A model generated the notes under the pieces. The model did not search any database. It had not been told where the DNA came from and saw only the letters and a program-made list of their open reading frames with translations. 63,976 bases of DNA. It comes from Delftia acidovorans (GTDB lineage Bacteria; Pseudomonadota; Gammaproteobacteria; Burkholderiales; Burkholderiaceae_C). The stretch spans positions 1 to 63,976 of the forward strand of contig JAITUC010000033.1 in NCBI GenBank assembly GCA_031286585.1. The letters run 5' to 3'. Below are positions 38,702-46,283 of this stretch, in pieces; position 1 is the stretch's first letter, and every line of letters begins with the position of its first letter. The position numbers were made by a program, and so were the translations under genes.

Positions 38702-38776
38702 TCAGCCCTCCTGGTAGAGAAGAGGGCTGAAAGCGGCGAGCACAGCGCCGGGGCTGGCAAGGATGGGGATGGTCAT
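38702..38776 (-). CDS. 24-residue leader or small protein
   Basis: A short frame reads MTIPILASPGAVLAAF..., hydrophobic in the middle, and stops four bases before the start of the 145-residue gene. The stop region doubles as that gene's ribosome-binding site (AGGAGGG). TAGGAAAA precedes its ATG. It is either a translational-coupling leader or a tiny membrane peptide. Too short to prove by eye. Confidence 0.4.
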   Translation of the reverse strand: MTIPILASPGAVLAAFSPLLYQEG

Positions 38777-38816
38777 GGTCTGTTTTCCTACGAGATCACA
38801 GAAAACCACCGGTTGA

Positions 38817-38828
38817 GTTTCTACGCAC
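38817..38828. repeat. 12-bp direct repeat, left copy
   Basis: GTTTCTACGCAC, identical to 39001-39012. The two copies bound the 184-base segment holding the competing stems. Its TAGAAAC complement also occurs inside (38848-38854), so the repeat can fold back on it. Confidence 0.8.
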
Positions 38829-38955
38829 AACAGGTGGGCGTGGTGGTTAGAAACACGTCCGTAGCCGTGCGGGCGTCCTTGCGGATAGCCCCCACCACGC
38901 CCGAAACCATGCGGACAGGCGCAAGCAAATGCGCCAATCCGACGAGATAAGGCAT
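38821..38955 (-). CDS. Possible 44-residue leader peptide
   Basis: A frame from the ATG at 38955 reads MPYLVGLAHLLAPVRMVSG and ends TTTPTCCA at a TAG inside the left direct repeat. A GTG at 39012, inside the right repeat, would extend it to 63 residues. It spans segments 2 and 3 of the RNA switch, so ribosomes on it would melt those stems. There is no good ribosome-binding site. The peptide matches nothing I recognise. Confidence 0.3.
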   Translation of the reverse strand: MPYLVGLAHLLAPVRMVSGVVGAIRKDARTATDVFLTTTPTCCA

Positions 38956-39000
38956 GACAAAGCCCCGCTTTAAGGTGGGGGCTGCAACCTCACGGAAGGT

Positions 39001-39012
39001 GTTTCTACGCAC
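39001..39012. repeat. 12-bp direct repeat, right copy
   Basis: Perfect second copy of GTTTCTACGCAC, 184 bases from the first. Copies could come from duplication, from target-site duplication at insertion, or from selection as paired RNA elements. Confidence 0.8.
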
Positions 39013-39071
39013 CGGGCCTTTCGGCTTGCGGGCAGTTTAACGGGACCAGAGCGGGCCGGCCAGCCGCGCGC

Positions 39072-39983
39072 TCAATCCCGGCCCAGGTGCTCGCACAGGA
39101 AGTCGATGAACACGCGGGTCTTGCGCGGCAGGTGGCTGCTGTCGGGAAAGACCACGCTGATGGGCTGGGGCGGCAGCGCGTGGTCCGGCAGCACGCGCTG
39201 CAGCACGCCGCCGGCCAGGTCGTCCTCCACAAACCACGCAGGCAGCACGGCCACGCCCAGCGAAGACCGGGCCAGGGCGCGGATGGCGGAGGAGGAGTTG
39301 GATTGGTGGGCCGCCCGGCCCACCACGTCCACGCCCTGGTCGCCGGCAGTGCTCAGCGTCCAGGCCGTGGGGTGGGCGAGGTTGCTATTGGCAATCCAGG
39401 GCAGGTCCGCCAGGTCCTCGGGCCGGCGCACGGGATGGCTGCGCAGGAAGGCGGCAGAGGCCACCAGCACGATGTCGTAGCCGGCCAGCCTGCGGCTTTT
39501 GAAGCTGGAGTCCGCCAGGTGGCCCAGGCGCACGACCAGGTCCAGCTTCTCGGCCACCAGGTCGCTCAGCGAAGAGTTGACGTCATAGGCCACCGAGATG
39601 CCCGGGTAGCGCTCCAGGAAGGCCGGGATCAGCGGAAGAATGTACTTCTCCCCGTATTCGCTGGTGGTGCTGATGCGCAGCCGGCCCGCGATGCGGTTGC
39701 CGCTGTGCATGGCGTTGTCGAAGGCGCTGCCCACGTCGCGGACGATGCCCTTGAACTCGTCGTAGAACTCCCGCCCGGTTTCCGTCAGGGCGATGCTGCG
39801 GGTGTTGCGGACCAGCAGGGCCACCGACAGCGCCTCTTCCAGCGCCTTGACGTGCAGGCTGGCCATGGCCTTGCTGATGCCCAGGAAGTCCGCCGCCCTG
39901 GTGTAGGAGCCGAAATCCACCACGGCCAGAAAGGTCTGCGCGCGGTGGAGCAGCGTGTGCATGGCCGGGCTTGTGGGGGTCAT
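39072..39983 (-). CDS. LysR-family transcriptional regulator
   Basis: The 303-residue protein has the N-terminal winged helix (about 12-70: FLAVVDFGSYTRAADFLGIS, then LVRNTRSIALTETG) and a periplasmic-binding-protein-like effector domain (about 95-300) with DLVVRLGHLADSSFKSRRLA and the common C-terminal TRVFIDFLCEHL. It is divergent from an MFS pump gene 89 bases away, the usual target arrangement for LysR regulators. A dyad overlaps its own start codon. A second ATG at 39962 is possible. Effector unknown. Confidence 0.93.
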   Translation of the reverse strand: MTPTSPAMHTLLHRAQTFLAVVDFGSYTRAADFLGISKAMASLHVKALEEALSVALLVRNTRSIALTETGREFYDEFKGIVRDVGSAFDNAMHSGNRIAGRLRISTTSEYGEKYILPLIPAFLERYPGISVAYDVNSSLSDLVAEKLDLVVRLGHLADSSFKSRRLAGYDIVLVASAAFLRSHPVRRPEDLADLPWIANSNLAHPTAWTLSTAGDQGVDVVGRAAHQSNSSSAIRALARSSLGVAVLPAWFVEDDLAGGVLQRVLPDHALPPQPISVVFPDSSHLPRKTRVFIDFLCEHLGRD

Positions 39984-40003
39984 TGTTCAATCCAGTCAAA
40001 CAA
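39983..40003. promoter_or_regulatory. LysR-type dyad in the divergent promoter
   Basis: TTGTT-N11-AACAA, a perfect five-base dyad with the T-N11-A spacing of LysR boxes, overlaps the lysR start codon and lies about 70 bases before the pump gene. Autorepression plus activation of the pump would fit. Confidence 0.45.
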
Positions 40004-40072
40004 AGAGTCCAGCATAGCCCCATCGACGTCGCCGCCTGCGCTCTTTAGTCTTGCCCCTCCTGAAAGCGCAAG

Positions 40073-41449
40073 ATGACATACCGATACCGCCTGGCCACCG
40101 TTTTCCTGATGGGTTTCTTCGTCGACTGCATCAACATCTTCATGCCCGCCGTCGCGCTGCCCACGATTGCGGCCGAGTTCCATGTGGGCATCTCGGCCGG
40201 GGCCTGGGTGGCCAATGCCTACATGCTGGGATTGACGCTGGCCATTCCCCTCGCCCCCTGGCTGGCCGACCGCTGGGGCGCGCGCCGGCTGATGGCAGGC
40301 TCCATGCTGGCCTTCGCCCTGGCCGCCTGGGCCTGTGGCGAGGCGGGCAGCTTCGGCCAGCTGGTGGCCTGGCGCTTCATCCAGGGCATGGCGGGCGGGC
40401 TGGTGATTCCCGTGGGCCAGGCCCTGGCCTTCAACCAGTTCCAGGGGCCTGAGCGCGCGCGCGTCTCCACGCTGGTCATGGCCGTGGCGCTGATCGCACC
40501 GGCCCTCTCGCCCTGGCTGGGCGGGCTGATCGTGGACCACGGATCCTGGCGCTGGGTGTTTCATTCCAATATTGCGCTGGCCCTGGCCGCCGCAGGCCTG
40601 GCCTGGCTGTGGGTGCGCGATGCGCCGGCCACGGCCCGCCAGCGGCCCGACCTCAAAGGGCTGGTGCTGGTCAGCGCCGCGCTGGCGGCCTGGCTGCTGG
40701 GCATGTCGCTCTATGGCTCACAAGGTTCGAGCCAGGGCTCGGCGCTCTCCTGCCTGGGCATGGCGGCGGGCCTGGCCTTCACGGTGCTGTATGCCGTCCA
40801 CGCCCGCAGGGCCGCCCACCCCATCGTGGAGTTGCGGCTGCTCCAAAGCCCGCGCCTGCGGATGTCGGTGGCCGTCTACCACGCCATTCCCGGCGTGTTC
40901 ACGGGCGTGAACCTGCTCAACATCTTCTACCTGCAGGACATGCTGCACCTGAGCGCGCAGGCCACCGGCAAGTACATGATGGTCTACGCCGGGGGCGCGC
41001 TGGTGGCCATGCTGATGGGCGGGCGGCTGTACAACCGGGCCGGCGCGCAGCCGCTGTTCATCGCCAGCATGGTGCTGCACAGCCTGGGCATTGCCACGCT
41101 GGCCACCGTGGCGGCGGCTGCCGATACGGCGCTGCTGGTGGCCGCCTACGGCCTGATGGGCCTGGGCGGCGGCCTGGGCGCGAACACGGCGCAGACCTCG
41201 GCCCTGCTGGATTTCGACGGCCGGCAGACGCAGCAGGCCAGTGTGATCTGGAACATCAACCGGCAGATGGCCTTCAGCGTGGGCGCTGCGTTCTTCCTGA
41301 TGGTTTTCAACGCTCTCGCAACCCGCCTGGACGCAGTCCGGGCCTATCACACGACCTTCGTGATCGCGGCATTGGCGGGCCTGCTTCCACTGCTGCAACT
41401 TGGATCAATCACCTCCCGCAAGGACCACCATGCACGACAACCTCACTGA
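40073..41449 (+). CDS. MFS multidrug efflux transporter (DHA2/EmrB type)
   Basis: The 458-residue inner-membrane antiporter has about thirteen to fourteen membrane segments. FVDCINIFMPAVALPTIAAE, the motif-A region LAPWLADRWGARRLMAGSM and GWAGGL-type FIQGMAGGLVIPVGQA indicate the DHA2 group. It is divergent from the LysR gene and is probably its target. Its 3' end overlaps the next gene by 20 bases. Substrate is unknown; drugs, dyes or aromatic acids are typical. Confidence 0.91.
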   Translation: MTYRYRLATVFLMGFFVDCINIFMPAVALPTIAAEFHVGISAGAWVANAYMLGLTLAIPLAPWLADRWGARRLMAGSMLAFALAAWACGEAGSFGQLVAWRFIQGMAGGLVIPVGQALAFNQFQGPERARVSTLVMAVALIAPALSPWLGGLIVDHGSWRWVFHSNIALALAAAGLAWLWVRDAPATARQRPDLKGLVLVSAALAAWLLGMSLYGSQGSSQGSALSCLGMAAGLAFTVLYAVHARRAAHPIVELRLLQSPRLRMSVAVYHAIPGVFTGVNLLNIFYLQDMLHLSAQATGKYMMVYAGGALVAMLMGGRLYNRAGAQPLFIASMVLHSLGIATLATVAAAADTALLVAAYGLMGLGGGLGANTAQTSALLDFDGRQTQQASVIWNINRQMAFSVGAAFFLMVFNALATRLDAVRAYHTTFVIAALAGLLPLLQLGSITSRKDHHARQPH

Positions 41450-41846
41450 CATCGACCTTGATATCGGCATCGCCGAACGCAGCATCCACCAGGTGCACGC
41501 GCTGATCCACACCGTCTTCACCCAGCCTTCGGGCGCACAGGCCGCGCTGCAGGCGCTGCTGCCCCAGTTCAGCCCGGAGTTCAGCATGGTGACCACCGCG
41601 GGAAAGCTTGTCGGCCTGAAGGATGTGGAGCAGATGTTCCGGCGCGCGGCTGGCCAGCGGCCCGGGCTGGAGATTTCCGTATCCGACATGCAGCCCGTCT
41701 GGCAGGACCCGGCCGGCCTGGCCATGCGCTACCTGGAAACCCATCGCCTGGACGGCGTGGAGACCTCGCGCCGCTCGGTGGTCATCCTCCAGCGCGCTGG
41801 CCAGGGCGTGCTGTGGCGCTACCTGCATGAGACGGCTCTGGGCTGA
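41430..41846 (+). CDS. Small SnoaL/DUF4440-like protein
   Basis: The 138-residue protein has an NTF2-like layout: helical start (SIHQVHALIHTVFT), FSPEFSMVTTAGKLVGLKDV, and strands ISVSDMQPVWQDPAGLAMRY and SRRSVVILQR ending WRYLHET. Such folds act as small enzymes or ligand pockets. The ATG at 41430 lies within the MFS gene, so translation is coupled. It may modify or bind the same compound the pump exports, but that is inference. Confidence 0.75.
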   Translation: MHDNLTDIDLDIGIAERSIHQVHALIHTVFTQPSGAQAALQALLPQFSPEFSMVTTAGKLVGLKDVEQMFRRAAGQRPGLEISVSDMQPVWQDPAGLAMRYLETHRLDGVETSRRSVVILQRAGQGVLWRYLHETALG

Positions 41847-41868
41847 TGGGACAGTCCGCGCTCGCCGC

Positions 41869-42822
41869 TCAGCCCCGCAGGTAGCGGTCGGCGATGCTGC
41901 CGGGCACGTAGAGGCCGCGTTCCAGGTAGTGGTCCAGCTTCTTGCGGTCGGGGGCGCGCAGCTTGATCAGCGGCACGGGCGCCTGTTCGGCGCGCGAGAA
42001 CATCAGGCGGATCTTGAGCGGGGTGCGGCCCCAGCCGCCCAGTACGTGCAGGAAGAAGGGCCCGTCCTCGGCCCTGGCCAGCTGCAGCCGGTAGCTGCCG
42101 CCGGCGCGCAGCACGCGCTGCATGGCCAGGTGCATGCTCAGGTAGGCGGGCATGTCTATGCCCTGGCGCAGCTGTTCGTACTCGCCGGCCTGCTGGAGCT
42201 GGGCGATATAGGCCTCGCCCGTCTGCGGCAGGACCTGTTCCACGTATTCCTTGTGCAGGGCGGCGATGAAGGCGCTGCCCGGGGGCGCGGCCATGAGCCA
42301 GTTCTCGACCACGGGCACCTGCGGGTCGCGGGTGTAGCGCTCCAGGTAGTAGGCAACGAGGTCGGCGCCGCTGCGCTGCTGCTGCTCCAGCAGCCAGTCC
42401 AGCGGCTCGGTGAGGATGGTGCTGGCATCCAGCCAGATGCCGCCATGGCGGTGCAGCAGCTCCAGGCGCAGCCAGTCCGAGCGCTTGGCCACGGGCAGTT
42501 GCTGCAGGTTGTCGGGCAGCTGCGGCACGTATTGCGGCAGCTGCGCGTCGTTGAGGATGCGCAGGCTGTAGCCGGGGTTCAGGCGGGCCCAGTTGTCAAA
42601 GCAGCGCTGTATCAGCAGCGGCACCGAGTCGCCGTTCCAGTAGGCCCAGATGATGCGGGGTATGGGCGTGGAGACGGGCACGGGCGCCGCAGGCCCGATG
42701 TCATGGCTGCGGAAGTCGGGCACCGGACCCTGCTCCAGGCGGCGTGGGAAGGTGGCGTAGAAGCGGCGCATGCCGGCCGCCAGCCACAGCTCGCCACGGG
42801 TTTTCAACTTCAGGCCGCTCAT
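41869..42822 (-). CDS. Capsular-polysaccharide-type glycosyltransferase (DXD sugar-binding)
   Basis: The 317-residue protein contains IPRIIWAYWNGDSVPLLIQR, then RSDWLRLELLHRHGGIWLDA, the nucleotide-sugar/metal site of the Gly_transf_sug/Caps_synth family (the usual DXD appears as WLDAST). It would transfer a sugar in the cytoplasm during surface-glycan assembly. It is last in a four-gene minus-strand operon and starts in the previous stop codon (ATGA). It is homologous to the gene at 46284, on the other side of the cluster. Confidence 0.88.
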   Translation of the reverse strand: MSGLKLKTRGELWLAAGMRRFYATFPRRLEQGPVPDFRSHDIGPAAPVPVSTPIPRIIWAYWNGDSVPLLIQRCFDNWARLNPGYSLRILNDAQLPQYVPQLPDNLQQLPVAKRSDWLRLELLHRHGGIWLDASTILTEPLDWLLEQQQRSGADLVAYYLERYTRDPQVPVVENWLMAAPPGSAFIAALHKEYVEQVLPQTGEAYIAQLQQAGEYEQLRQGIDMPAYLSMHLAMQRVLRAGGSYRLQLARAEDGPFFLHVLGGWGRTPLKIRLMFSRAEQAPVPLIKLRAPDRKKLDHYLERGLYVPGSIADRYLRG

Positions 42823-43847
42823 GCAGAGGCTCCTTGCTGGCGTGCCCACTGTTCCCAGCGGCGCAGCTTCCAGGCGCGCAGCACCCAGCCCCTGCGCACA
42901 TAGGCCTGGCGCAGGGCTGGCAGGGATAGAGGCGAGATGCGGCCGAAGTCCGCCAGGAACTGCTGCGCCAGCGCCTGCCGCTGCGCCGCAGGCATGTCCC
43001 GCTGCCGGTCGAGAAAGCGCAGGGCGCCGATGAGGTTGCGCGCGGCCTGGTGCGCGAAGGCGAATTGCACGCGCGCGTCGTTGCGCAGCACATCGTCCTG
43101 CAGGGCTTGCACGGCCTGCGCCAGCGGCCACAGGGCGGCCGACTGGTCTGCCGCCTTGGCAGGCGTCATGGACGCGAGGATGGAGTTGGCACGCTGCCGG
43201 TAGGCCACCCAGGGCCGGGGGCTGTAGTAGAAGCTGGCGCAGCGCAGGGCCATCTGCGGCATGGTCATCATGTCCTCGAAGTAGCGGCCTGCCGGAAAGC
43301 GCAGGCCGGCATCCCAGAGGCTGCGGCGCGAGATCTTGGACCAGGCATGCAGCTGCCCCGTGCGCAGCAGGCCGGCCAGCAGGGCGCCCCGGTCCTGCGA
43401 GCGCTGCAGCGTGGGGCCCTGGAAGCTGTGCCGGTGCGCTTCGCCACGCAGGTGGTGCTTGAGGCGCGGGGCCTCGCGCCAGACGGAGAAGTCGCAGAGC
43501 ACGGCATCGGGCGCATGTTGCTTCACGATGGCCGACAGCCCGGCAATCGCGCCGGGCAGCAGCTTGTCGTCCGAGTCCAGGAACCACAGGTAGTCGCCCG
43601 TGGCCGCCTCGATCATGGTGTTGCGCGCAGCGCTCAGGCCGGCGTTGCGCTCATGCTGCATGAGCTGCAGGCGGCCGGGCCAGCGCTGGTCCAGCTGCTG
43701 CATCAGGGCCCAGGAGCCGTCGGTGGAGCAGTCGTCCAGCACCAGCACCTGCACGCCCGCATCGGCCTGGTCCATGACGGACTGCAGGCATTCCTCCAGG
43801 TAGGGCAGCACGTTGTAGACGGGCACCAGGATGCTGAGCCAGGTCAC
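42819..43847 (-). CDS. Family 2 glycosyltransferase
   Basis: The 342-residue GT-A enzyme has the family 2 opening MTWLSILVPVYNVLPYLEEC, LVLDDCSTDGSW and the metal-binding DYLWFLDSDDKLLPG (DSDD at about 96-99). It uses a nucleotide sugar to extend a polysaccharide chain. It begins with GTG, overlapping the previous stop (GTGA). The long C-terminal part (about 230-342) is helical and basic, suited to membrane contact. Donor and acceptor are not readable. Confidence 0.9.
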   Translation of the reverse strand: MTWLSILVPVYNVLPYLEECLQSVMDQADAGVQVLVLDDCSTDGSWALMQQLDQRWPGRLQLMQHERNAGLSAARNTMIEAATGDYLWFLDSDDKLLPGAIAGLSAIVKQHAPDAVLCDFSVWREAPRLKHHLRGEAHRHSFQGPTLQRSQDRGALLAGLLRTGQLHAWSKISRRSLWDAGLRFPAGRYFEDMMTMPQMALRCASFYYSPRPWVAYRQRANSILASMTPAKAADQSAALWPLAQAVQALQDDVLRNDARVQFAFAHQAARNLIGALRFLDRQRDMPAAQRQALAQQFLADFGRISPLSLPALRQAYVRRGWVLRAWKLRRWEQWARQQGASA

Positions 43848-44965
43848 GGCGCGCCTCCTTGCAGCAGGCGCGCGAACAGGTCTTCGTACTGGCCGGTCAT
43901 GCGCTGCAGGCTGTAGTGCGACAGGGCTTCCTGCCGTGCGGTGGCGGCCATGCGCACGGCGGCCTCATCATCCTGCAGCGCCTGCTGCAGGGCGTCGGCC
44001 AGCGATTCGGGGTCGGCGTGCGCGGCCAGCAGGCCGTTGTCGCCGGGCCGCACCACTTCCTGCACGCCCACCACGCGGCTGCCCACCACCACGCAGCCCG
44101 CCGCCATGCCTTCCAGCAGGGACAGGGGCATGCCCTCGTAGTGCGTGGACAGCACGCAGACGCGGTGCGCGCGCAGCAGGCCGGGCACGTCGTTACACAT
44201 GCCGATGAATTGCACCTGGTCCTGCAGGCCCAGTTCGGCGCTGAGCCGCTGCGCCGCCTGCTGGGCGCGCGCCTTGCCGCCGCCGGCCAGGGTCAGCGTG
44301 GGCTTCAGGCCGCGCTGGCGCAGCACGGCCAGGGCGCGCAGCAAGGTGGCATGGTCCTTTTGCCGCGCAAAGCGCGCCGCCATGACGATGTCCGGGCGGC
44401 GCTGCAGCAAGGGGGGCGGTTCCTGCAGATAGGGCTCGGGCCGGATGCCGTTGCTGATGGCCATCAGTTTGGCCGCAGGAAAGCCGCGGTCCTGCAGGCT
44501 CTGGCGCACGCCTTCGGAGCAGCCGACGATGGCGGCCGTGCGCTCGGTCAGCCACAGGGCCTGCGCCAGCCGCCAGCGCGTGTAGCGCTCGCGCGAGTTG
44601 TGTTCCACATGCACCAGGCAGGGCACGCCGGCCCACAGCGCGGCAAAACGGCCCCACAGGTGGTCGCTGAAACCATGGGCCACGACGATGTCCGGCCGGA
44701 AGTCCAGGCAGATGCGGCGCAGCTGCCAGACGGTGGCGGCATGGGACCAGCCGGCCACCACATCGACATCGAGGCCGCCGTCGCGCAGCTTCTGCACGCG
44801 TTCATCGGAAGTATTGCGCTTGCGCCGCAGCACCAGCCTGGCCTCGAAGCGGCCCGATGCGCGGTGCGCCGACACCAGATCCACCGCCACCTGGGTGGCA
44901 CCCGAGAAGCCGCCCGTCACGAAGTGCAGCACCCGGGGCCGGGCCGTGGCGGCGCGCTCCGTCAC
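43844..44965 (-). CDS. Family 4 (GT-B) glycosyltransferase
   Basis: The 373-residue enzyme begins VLHFVTGGFSGATQVAVDLV (GT-B N-domain) and carries the group 1 signatures AISNGIRPEPYLQEPP, IVMAARFARQKDHATLLRAL and EGMPLSLLEGMAAGCVVVGS in the donor-binding C-domain. The start is GTG at 44965, overlapping the ligase stop as GTGA. Tight coupling suggests stoichiometric production with the O-antigen ligase-like protein. Sugar specificity unknown. Confidence 0.92.
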   Translation of the reverse strand: MTERAATARPRVLHFVTGGFSGATQVAVDLVSAHRASGRFEARLVLRRKRNTSDERVQKLRDGGLDVDVVAGWSHAATVWQLRRICLDFRPDIVVAHGFSDHLWGRFAALWAGVPCLVHVEHNSRERYTRWRLAQALWLTERTAAIVGCSEGVRQSLQDRGFPAAKLMAISNGIRPEPYLQEPPPLLQRRPDIVMAARFARQKDHATLLRALAVLRQRGLKPTLTLAGGGKARAQQAAQRLSAELGLQDQVQFIGMCNDVPGLLRAHRVCVLSTHYEGMPLSLLEGMAAGCVVVGSRVVGVQEVVRPGDNGLLAAHADPESLADALQQALQDDEAAVRMAATARQEALSHYSLQRMTGQYEDLFARLLQGGAP

Positions 44966-46230
44966 CGCACGGCTCCGCTGGCCCTCTCCAGGCCATGCAG
45001 CGATGACCACAGGGCCACCACGAGGAAGACGAAGAAGACGATGCCGCTGTTGTGCACGAAAAATTGCTGTGACATGCCGAATGCCAGGTACATGGCTGGC
45101 ATCAGGCTGCCCAGGATACGCAGCAGCAGGGCCTCGCGCCAGGGGGTGCTGTCCGCAGGCCACAGCGCCATGCGCTGCCGCGAGGGCCAGAACAGCCACA
45201 GCAGCGAGATGAACAGCGCCGCCTGCAGCAGCACGCCCGGCACGCCGAGCTTGACCCAGATGTCCAGGAAGTCGTTGTGGATGAAGTTGTACTCGCGGAT
45301 GGACTGGCCATAGTCGCCCGCGTCCACGCGGCGGTGCATCTCGTCCACATAGCCCTGCATGCCCCAGCCCAGCAGGGGCTTCTCGCCGATCATCTGCACG
45401 GCCAGCCGGTACTGCTCCAGCCGCGTGCCCAGCGAGGTGTTGGAGTTGCCGGTCTGCAGGTAGGTGTGCACGTCCAGGTAGACCTCGTCCACGCGCTCGC
45501 TGACGCGCGGAATGAAGGCCATCACGGTCGCCAGCGCAAGCAGCAATGCGGCGCAGCCCAGCAGCAGGCGCCCGAAGTACTGCGGACGGTACATGCGCAC
45601 CAGGACCATCAGCATGAAGAACATCGGCAGCAGCGCCAGCCATCCACCGCGCGAGCCCGACAGCAGCGAAGCCAGCGCGCCCAGCGCGGCCGCCACCAGC
45701 ACCAGCAGGCGCCAGAGCAGGGAGCGCTGGTGCCAGAAGGACATGGCATAGATGCAGGAGAAGCAGCCCAGCAGCAAGGCCATGTTGCCCCACTGGATGG
45801 CATTGGTGTAGCCGGTGGCCCGCTCCATGCCCAGCACGCAGACCTGCCACAGGGCCATGAAGCCCGCGCCTGCGCTGCCCAGCGGTATGCCCCACAGGAA
45901 GATCCGCGCCGTGGGCGGGTAGCACATGGCGAACAGCAAGCTGACCGCGCCCAGGATGAATTTCACGGGCCGGTCGAACTGCCCGGTGCCCCCGTCCAGC
46001 ACGGACAGGAAGTACCACATCACCGCCATGCCCAGGAACAGCGCCACCAGCAGCCAGGTGCCGTTGGACTGCCGGTATCTGACCCAGCGGGGCATAAAAC
46101 ACAGGGCGCCCAGGACCATGAGGCCGGCGCCATAGGAATAGCCCGAGCGCAGCCACAAGGCCAGCCCGGGCACCAAAATAGCGGCCAGGGTCGTGAGGAG
46201 CCCTGGCAGCTTCGACTTGTCAAATCTCAT
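44962..46230 (-). CDS. O-antigen ligase/polymerase family membrane protein (WaaL/Wzy)
   Basis: The 422-residue protein has about eleven membrane segments and one large periplasmic loop (about 230-320) with the Wzy_C motif region LGTRLEQYRLAVQMIGEKP, LGWGMQGYVDEM and the histidine of YNFIHNDFLDIWVKLGVPG. The H-N-D-F-L motif is typical of O-antigen ligases. It either attaches a glycan to lipid A-core or polymerises repeat units. The ATG at 46230 is chosen; an upstream TTG is not supported. First gene of the operon, divergent from a glycosyltransferase 53 bases away. Confidence 0.88.
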   Translation of the reverse strand: MRFDKSKLPGLLTTLAAILVPGLALWLRSGYSYGAGLMVLGALCFMPRWVRYRQSNGTWLLVALFLGMAVMWYFLSVLDGGTGQFDRPVKFILGAVSLLFAMCYPPTARIFLWGIPLGSAGAGFMALWQVCVLGMERATGYTNAIQWGNMALLLGCFSCIYAMSFWHQRSLLWRLLVLVAAALGALASLLSGSRGGWLALLPMFFMLMVLVRMYRPQYFGRLLLGCAALLLALATVMAFIPRVSERVDEVYLDVHTYLQTGNSNTSLGTRLEQYRLAVQMIGEKPLLGWGMQGYVDEMHRRVDAGDYGQSIREYNFIHNDFLDIWVKLGVPGVLLQAALFISLLWLFWPSRQRMALWPADSTPWREALLLRILGSLMPAMYLAFGMSQQFFVHNSGIVFFVFLVVALWSSLHGLERASGAVR

Positions 46231-46283
46231 CAAGACCGCAACTTTCTGCCCCAAAATGCGGGCATTCCGCTTTCCATCCGCTC

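Larger units (their letters stand above)
38802..38983 (-). promoter_or_regulatory. Candidate attenuator/antisense switch: four mutually competing RNA segments
   Basis: On the minus strand, segment 1 AGCCCCCACC (38983-38974) is fully complementary to the 3' part of segment 2 (38896-38887), while the 5' part of segment 2, GGGCGTGGTGG (38902-38892), is fully complementary to segment 3, CCACCACGCCC (38846-38836). The two pairings share five bases and exclude each other. Segment 3's flank AACCACC (38848-38842) also pairs with GGTGGTT (38810-38804), which runs into TTTT. Segment 1 can instead close a local hairpin with GGGGCT (38966-38961). This 1:2, 2:3, 3:4 order is that of a transcription attenuator. 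C4-type phage immunity RNAs are another precedent. Confidence 0.5.

Noticed and set aside
38260..39012. Intact prophage or integrative element
   Set aside because: No integrase, attachment site pair, capsid or replication gene is present; at most a small remnant.
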